64,000 bases of DNA, taken from the NCBI RefSeq assembly GCF_022606465.1, contig NZ_JALBUF010000004.1, forward strand, positions 62,001 to 126,000, given 5' to 3'. A model generated the notes under the pieces. It searched no databases and was not told the origin of the DNA. It saw only the letters and a list, made by a program, of their open reading frames with translations. Below, piece after piece: positions 61,174 through 64,000 of this stretch. The position numbers and the translations under genes were made by a program. Position 1 is the stretch's first letter; each line of letters starts with the position of its first letter. This DNA comes from Sulfoacidibacillus ferrooxidans (GTDB lineage Bacteria > Bacillota > Bacilli > Alicyclobacillales > SLC66).

Positions 61174-62196
61174 ATGATGTTTAAGAAAGATATTGGAGTT
61201 GATTTGGGGACAGCTAACGTCCTTGTTCATGTGCGCGGACGCGGTATCGTGTTAAACGAGCCATCAGTTGTTGCCATTGAGAGTCAGACAAAACGTGTCG
61301 TTGCAGTAGGAGAAGAAGCTCGTCGCATGCTCGGCCGCACGCCTGGGAACATTCTAGCGATTCGGCCATTGCGTGACGGCGTGATTGCAGACTTTGAGAT
61401 AACAGAAATTATGCTAAAACACTTTATTACAAGGACGATCGGCAAAGGACTATTGTCACAGCCACGGGTTGCCGTCTGTGTTCCAGCTGGTATTACGTCA
61501 GTAGAACAAAAGGCAGTCAGACAAGCGACAGAAGCGGCAGGTGCGAAGCATGTATACCTGATTGAAGAGCCAAAGGCAGCTGCGATTGGAGCAGGTCTCG
61601 ATATTACGCAACCCAGTGGAAGTATGGTCGTTGATATTGGCGGAGGTACGACGGATGTCGCTGTACTGTCATTAGGAGACGTCGTCACCGCCTCTTCTAT
61701 TCGCGTGGCTGGGGACAAGTTCGATGAAGCGATTATTCGATATATAAAACGCAACCACAATCTATTAATTGGGGAACGCACTGCGGAAGATATAAAGATC
61801 CGCGTGGTGTCTGTCAAGCGCGGACTAAGACAAGAAGAGATGGATGTGCGCGGTCGCGATATGATGACGGGACTGCCAAAGACGGTAACGATTCACACAG
61901 ATGACATGGTCGAAGCGCTTGAAGAGTCTGCCTTTGCGATCGTCTCTGCAGCCAAGAGCGTGCTAGAGCGGACGCCGCCTGAACTTGCAGCAGATATATT
62001 TGATAAAGGCGTGATTTTGACAGGTGGTGGGGCGTTGCTCCATGGGATGGACAAGCTGTTGCTCGATGAGCTTCAAGTGCCTGTCTATATCGCAGACGAC
62101 CCGATGACATGCGTTGCGCGCGGCACCGGTGTATTTCTTGAAAACATCGATAAATGGGGTCGCCCTCCGGCAAAGTCACAGCGTTATCGCGCGTAA
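61174..62196 (+). CDS. mbl: MreB-like rod-shape protein Mbl
   Basis: An actin-like cell-shape protein of 340 residues that guides lateral wall synthesis. The phosphate-binding DLGTANVLV and DIGGGTTDVAV motifs are present, and the position between spoIIID and flhO is that of mbl in B. subtilis. The N-terminus has a short hydrophobic/basic MMFKK start. Confidence 0.94.
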   Translation: MMFKKDIGVDLGTANVLVHVRGRGIVLNEPSVVAIESQTKRVVAVGEEARRMLGRTPGNILAIRPLRDGVIADFEITEIMLKHFITRTIGKGLLSQPRVAVCVPAGITSVEQKAVRQATEAAGAKHVYLIEEPKAAAIGAGLDITQPSGSMVVDIGGGTTDVAVLSLGDVVTASSIRVAGDKFDEAIIRYIKRNHNLLIGERTAEDIKIRVVSVKRGLRQEEMDVRGRDMMTGLPKTVTIHTDDMVEALEESAFAIVSAAKSVLERTPPELAADIFDKGVILTGGGALLHGMDKLLLDELQVPVYIADDPMTCVARGTGVFLENIDKWGRPPAKSQRYRA

Positions 62197-62235
62197 GTAG
62201 CCTCCGTGACGGAACAGTAGATAGGATGAGAGCAG

Positions 62236-63450
62236 ATGGATGGACTTTCAACCGTTGGATCGGGCTTGTTAGCTGATGAGCGATGGCAACAAGTGGTGAT
62301 GAATAATTTAACAAACGCCACCACACCTGGATTTAAACAGTCGTCGGGAGAATTGATGGCATTCCCACAACAACTTCTGATGCGCTATGAACTTGGCTCG
62401 GATGGCCAAGGGGCAACGCCGCTTGGCACGGTCAATCGGGGTGCGCTCTTTCAAGAAGCAGTACCTGATTTTGTACAAGGTTCGATCGAGTCCACAGGTC
62501 AACCGCTTGATCTCGCGATTCAAGATCCTGCGGTGGCAGGGACGTCTGTCTATGCACAAGCCACAGGTGCGGGTGCTGTACCTGGAGCGGTACAACTGGC
62601 AAACACGTTGTCCTTTGTGGTTGGTAGAGGTGGCGTGATCGAAACGGCTGCTGGTGCGCCGATTGTACCCGTGGCGGCCGATGGATCGCCGCTTGCAGGA
62701 GCGCGCGTGATCGCAAACTCGTCCTATCATGGGCTGCAGTTGTTTGGAGAAGATGGAAGTCCTGTCATCGATGCAGCAGGTCAACCATCGTATCACATCG
62801 TCCTTTCAGACGGACAGGTAGTAGGACCTGTAAAAGATGGACAACCCGGACCCTATGTGCAGATGTCAAGCGCAGTGACTGGTGGCGTACACTCTTTTTT
62901 CGCAGTGGCCAATACCGCTGCAGATGGTCAAACTAGTGTTGCGATGACGCGTGATGGACAGTTTCATATGGGGAGCAATCAATTGCTGTACGATGGGGCA
63001 GGTCAGCGGGTGCTAGCCGTCTCGGGTAATGGACAACCTCTGCTACAATCTGCGATTGAGCTAAACCCCGCGTATCAGGGGCAGAGTGTCTTTGGACCAG
63101 ATGGAGCGCCACTTGTGGATGGGGCAGGTCAACCTTCGTATCGGATTGTCGATGCTGCGACAGGTGCTCCTCTTGCAAACGCTACATTTGCACCGGTGGC
63201 GGTCAACGTGGATACACTACAAGCGCTTGGACAGACAGGCTACCTACCGACTGCGACAACCGCGTATAGCAAAAGTCCAGCAACAGTGCAAGCGGGCGCC
63301 ATCGAACGCTCAAACGTCGATTCGACGCAAAACATGGTGAACATGCTGCAGATTTATCGCAACTTTGAGGCCAACCAGACGCTCACTCAGGATATTGATT
63401 CTACGATTAAATTAGCTGTCTCTTCCATCGGCTCCGTCCCCAACCTGTAG
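62236..63450 (+). CDS. flhO: Flagellar hook/rod protein FlhO-like, with internal duplication
   Basis: The FlgF/FlgG family pattern is clear at both ends: the N-terminal rod-protein domain (GLLADERWQQVVMNNLTNATT) and the C-terminal coiled region (NMVNMLQIYRNFEANQ ... IKLAVSSIG). At 404 residues it is much longer than the roughly 270 of B. subtilis FlhO. The excess lies in a central region with a repeated module at residues 164-189 and 280-305. ATG 62236 follows GATGAGAG. It lies 39 bases after mbl. Confidence 0.85.
   Translation: MDGLSTVGSGLLADERWQQVVMNNLTNATTPGFKQSSGELMAFPQQLLMRYELGSDGQGATPLGTVNRGALFQEAVPDFVQGSIESTGQPLDLAIQDPAVAGTSVYAQATGAGAVPGAVQLANTLSFVVGRGGVIETAAGAPIVPVAADGSPLAGARVIANSSYHGLQLFGEDGSPVIDAAGQPSYHIVLSDGQVVGPVKDGQPGPYVQMSSAVTGGVHSFFAVANTAADGQTSVAMTRDGQFHMGSNQLLYDGAGQRVLAVSGNGQPLLQSAIELNPAYQGQSVFGPDGAPLVDGAGQPSYRIVDAATGAPLANATFAPVAVNVDTLQALGQTGYLPTATTAYSKSPATVQAGAIERSNVDSTQNMVNMLQIYRNFEANQTLTQDIDSTIKLAVSSIGSVPNL
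62725..62802 (+). repeat. Internal repeat unit 1 of flhO
   Basis: It encodes YHGLQLFGEDGSPVIDAAGQ followed by PSYHIV, residues 164-189. About 18 of 26 residues match unit 2 at 63073-63150. The pattern is a short strand, a turn of the form G-x-DG-x-P and the invariant AGQPSY. Confidence 0.75.
63073..63150 (+). repeat. Internal repeat unit 2 of flhO
   Basis: It encodes YQGQSVFGPDGAPLVDGAGQ followed by PSYRIV, residues 280-305, the partner of the unit at 62725. Weaker related pieces (GAPIVPVAADGSPL, GQRVLAVSGNGQPLL) surround both. Confidence 0.75.
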
Positions 63451-63491
63451 AGGAAGTCAGAGGCGGAGTAAGAACTCTACGGCGCATGGCC

Positions 63492-63563
63492 CGAGCTTAC
63501 GCCGAAAACGCGTACTCATGTACCAGGAACGTACACTCCGTGCGCGTTTTCGGGTAGCGCTCG
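63492..63563. repeat. Large imperfect inverted repeat between the two flagellar genes
   Basis: CCGAAAACGCG (63502-63512) pairs perfectly with CGCGTTTTCGG (63543-63553). The stem continues outward through TAC/GTA, a T-G wobble and CGAGC/GCTCG with two bulges, to about 20 pairs. TGTAC and GTACA form an inner stem. No T-run follows, so it is not a standard terminator. Confidence 0.65.
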
Positions 63564-63609
63564 ACCCCTGCTTGCAGGTATATCTTAGACTAAGAAGGGG
63601 ATGAAGGGG

Positions 63610-64000
63610 ATGTCACTGCTTTCGGTGGCTGGATCGGGGTTGTTGAGTCAGTCGCTCCAACTCGATACCATCTCCAATAACATTGCCAACGTCAATACAC
63701 CAGGGTATGCGAGCGTTGGGGCGACATTTGAAGACAATTTGACGCAGGTGTATGGTCAGTCTCCACTGACAGAGGGACTGCCTGATCGACAGACGGCAGC
63801 TGGATTGTGGCTTGGCGATGGGGCTCATGCAGTATTCAACCGTGAGTCTTTTGCAAATGGAAGTACGTTGCAGACACAGGATCCACTCGACATGGCCGTT
63901 GTGGGAGATGGGTTTTTCACCGTGGGATTAAGCGGTGGGCGTGTGGGATATACGCGTGCAGGACACTTTATTGAGAGTCAGGACGCTAAAACCGGTACGG
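63610..64000 (+). CDS. flhP: Flagellar hook/rod protein FlhP-like (3' end outside window)
   Basis: The first 130 residues have the FlgG family N-terminus (LLSQSLQLDTISNNIANVNTPG) and MAVVGDGFFTVG, then the frame runs off the window. ATG 63610, nine bases behind AGAAGGGG, is the start; ATG 63601 is also in frame but too close to that site. The order mbl-flhO-flhP matches B. subtilis. Confidence 0.87.
   Translation, partial: MSLLSVAGSGLLSQSLQLDTISNNIANVNTPGYASVGATFEDNLTQVYGQSPLTEGLPDRQTAAGLWLGDGAHAVFNRESFANGSTLQTQDPLDMAVVGDGFFTVGLSGGRVGYTRAGHFIESQDAKTGT

Overview
The window is a 64 kb piece of the chromosome of a spore-forming, flagellated member of the Bacillota. The evidence is the set spo0F, spoIIR, spoIIQ, spoIIID, mbl and flagellar rod/hook genes, the strong AGGAGG-type ribosome binding sites, the many TTG and GTG starts, and a backbone order close to the Bacillus subtilis pyrG-to-flhP region. 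An 11-subunit complex I, an LL-diaminopimelate aminotransferase and several acyl-CoA dehydrogenases suggest a lineage such as the Alicyclobacillaceae. That placement is an inference from gene content, not from a database match.

Left end (1-5.9 kb): the tail of a MutS-like ATPase, both subunits of lysine 5,6-aminomutase (kamD, kamE) and a small glutaredoxin-like gene with an in-frame TGA exactly where the first active-site cysteine should be (2652-2654). A compact hairpin lies 14 nt downstream, so I read this gene as a selenoprotein. It is followed by a FadF-type Fe-S membrane reductase and fdhD. From 6.0 to 11.4 kb runs a beta-oxidation operon (thiolase, 3-hydroxyacyl-CoA dehydrogenase, two acyl-CoA dehydrogenases, MeaB) preceded by a TetR-type palindrome.

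Middle (11.5-34 kb): the conserved series rpoE, pyrG, spo0F, fba, a degenerate transaldolase, dapL, glpX, rho, a radical SAM gene, rpmE, prfA, prmC, spoIIR, sua5, mntP, ywlE, rpiB, ywlG and glyA. Two further lysine-fermentation genes, kal and kce, are inserted directly behind spo0F, and kal overlaps it. Together with kamDE and the thiolase and dehydrogenases, they supply much of a route from lysine to acetyl-CoA/butyryl-CoA. A three-gene block on the minus strand (polysaccharide deacetylase, MFS transporter, UgtP-like glycosyltransferase) interrupts the backbone at 30.1-33.9 kb.

Right half (34-64 kb): upp, mnaA, a second thiolase, a small zinc-ribbon protein, the complete ATP synthase operon, then nuoABCDHIJKLMN without nuoEFG. 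After a short, independently terminated RNA come an atypical acyl-CoA dehydrogenase, a DUF1146 gene, ywmB, murA, a small unknown gene where spoIID would sit in B. subtilis, spoIIQ, spoIIID, mbl, and two flagellar rod/hook genes, the last cut by the window end.

Regulatory signals worth noting are a sigma-H-like promoter and 0A box before spo0F, near-consensus sigma-F promoters before spoIIQ and spoIIR, a sigma-E-like promoter before spoIIID, and hairpins that bury the ribosome binding sites of spoIIR and ywmB. I saw no tRNA, rRNA, CRISPR array, insertion sequence or prophage. No gap between genes exceeds 300 bases.
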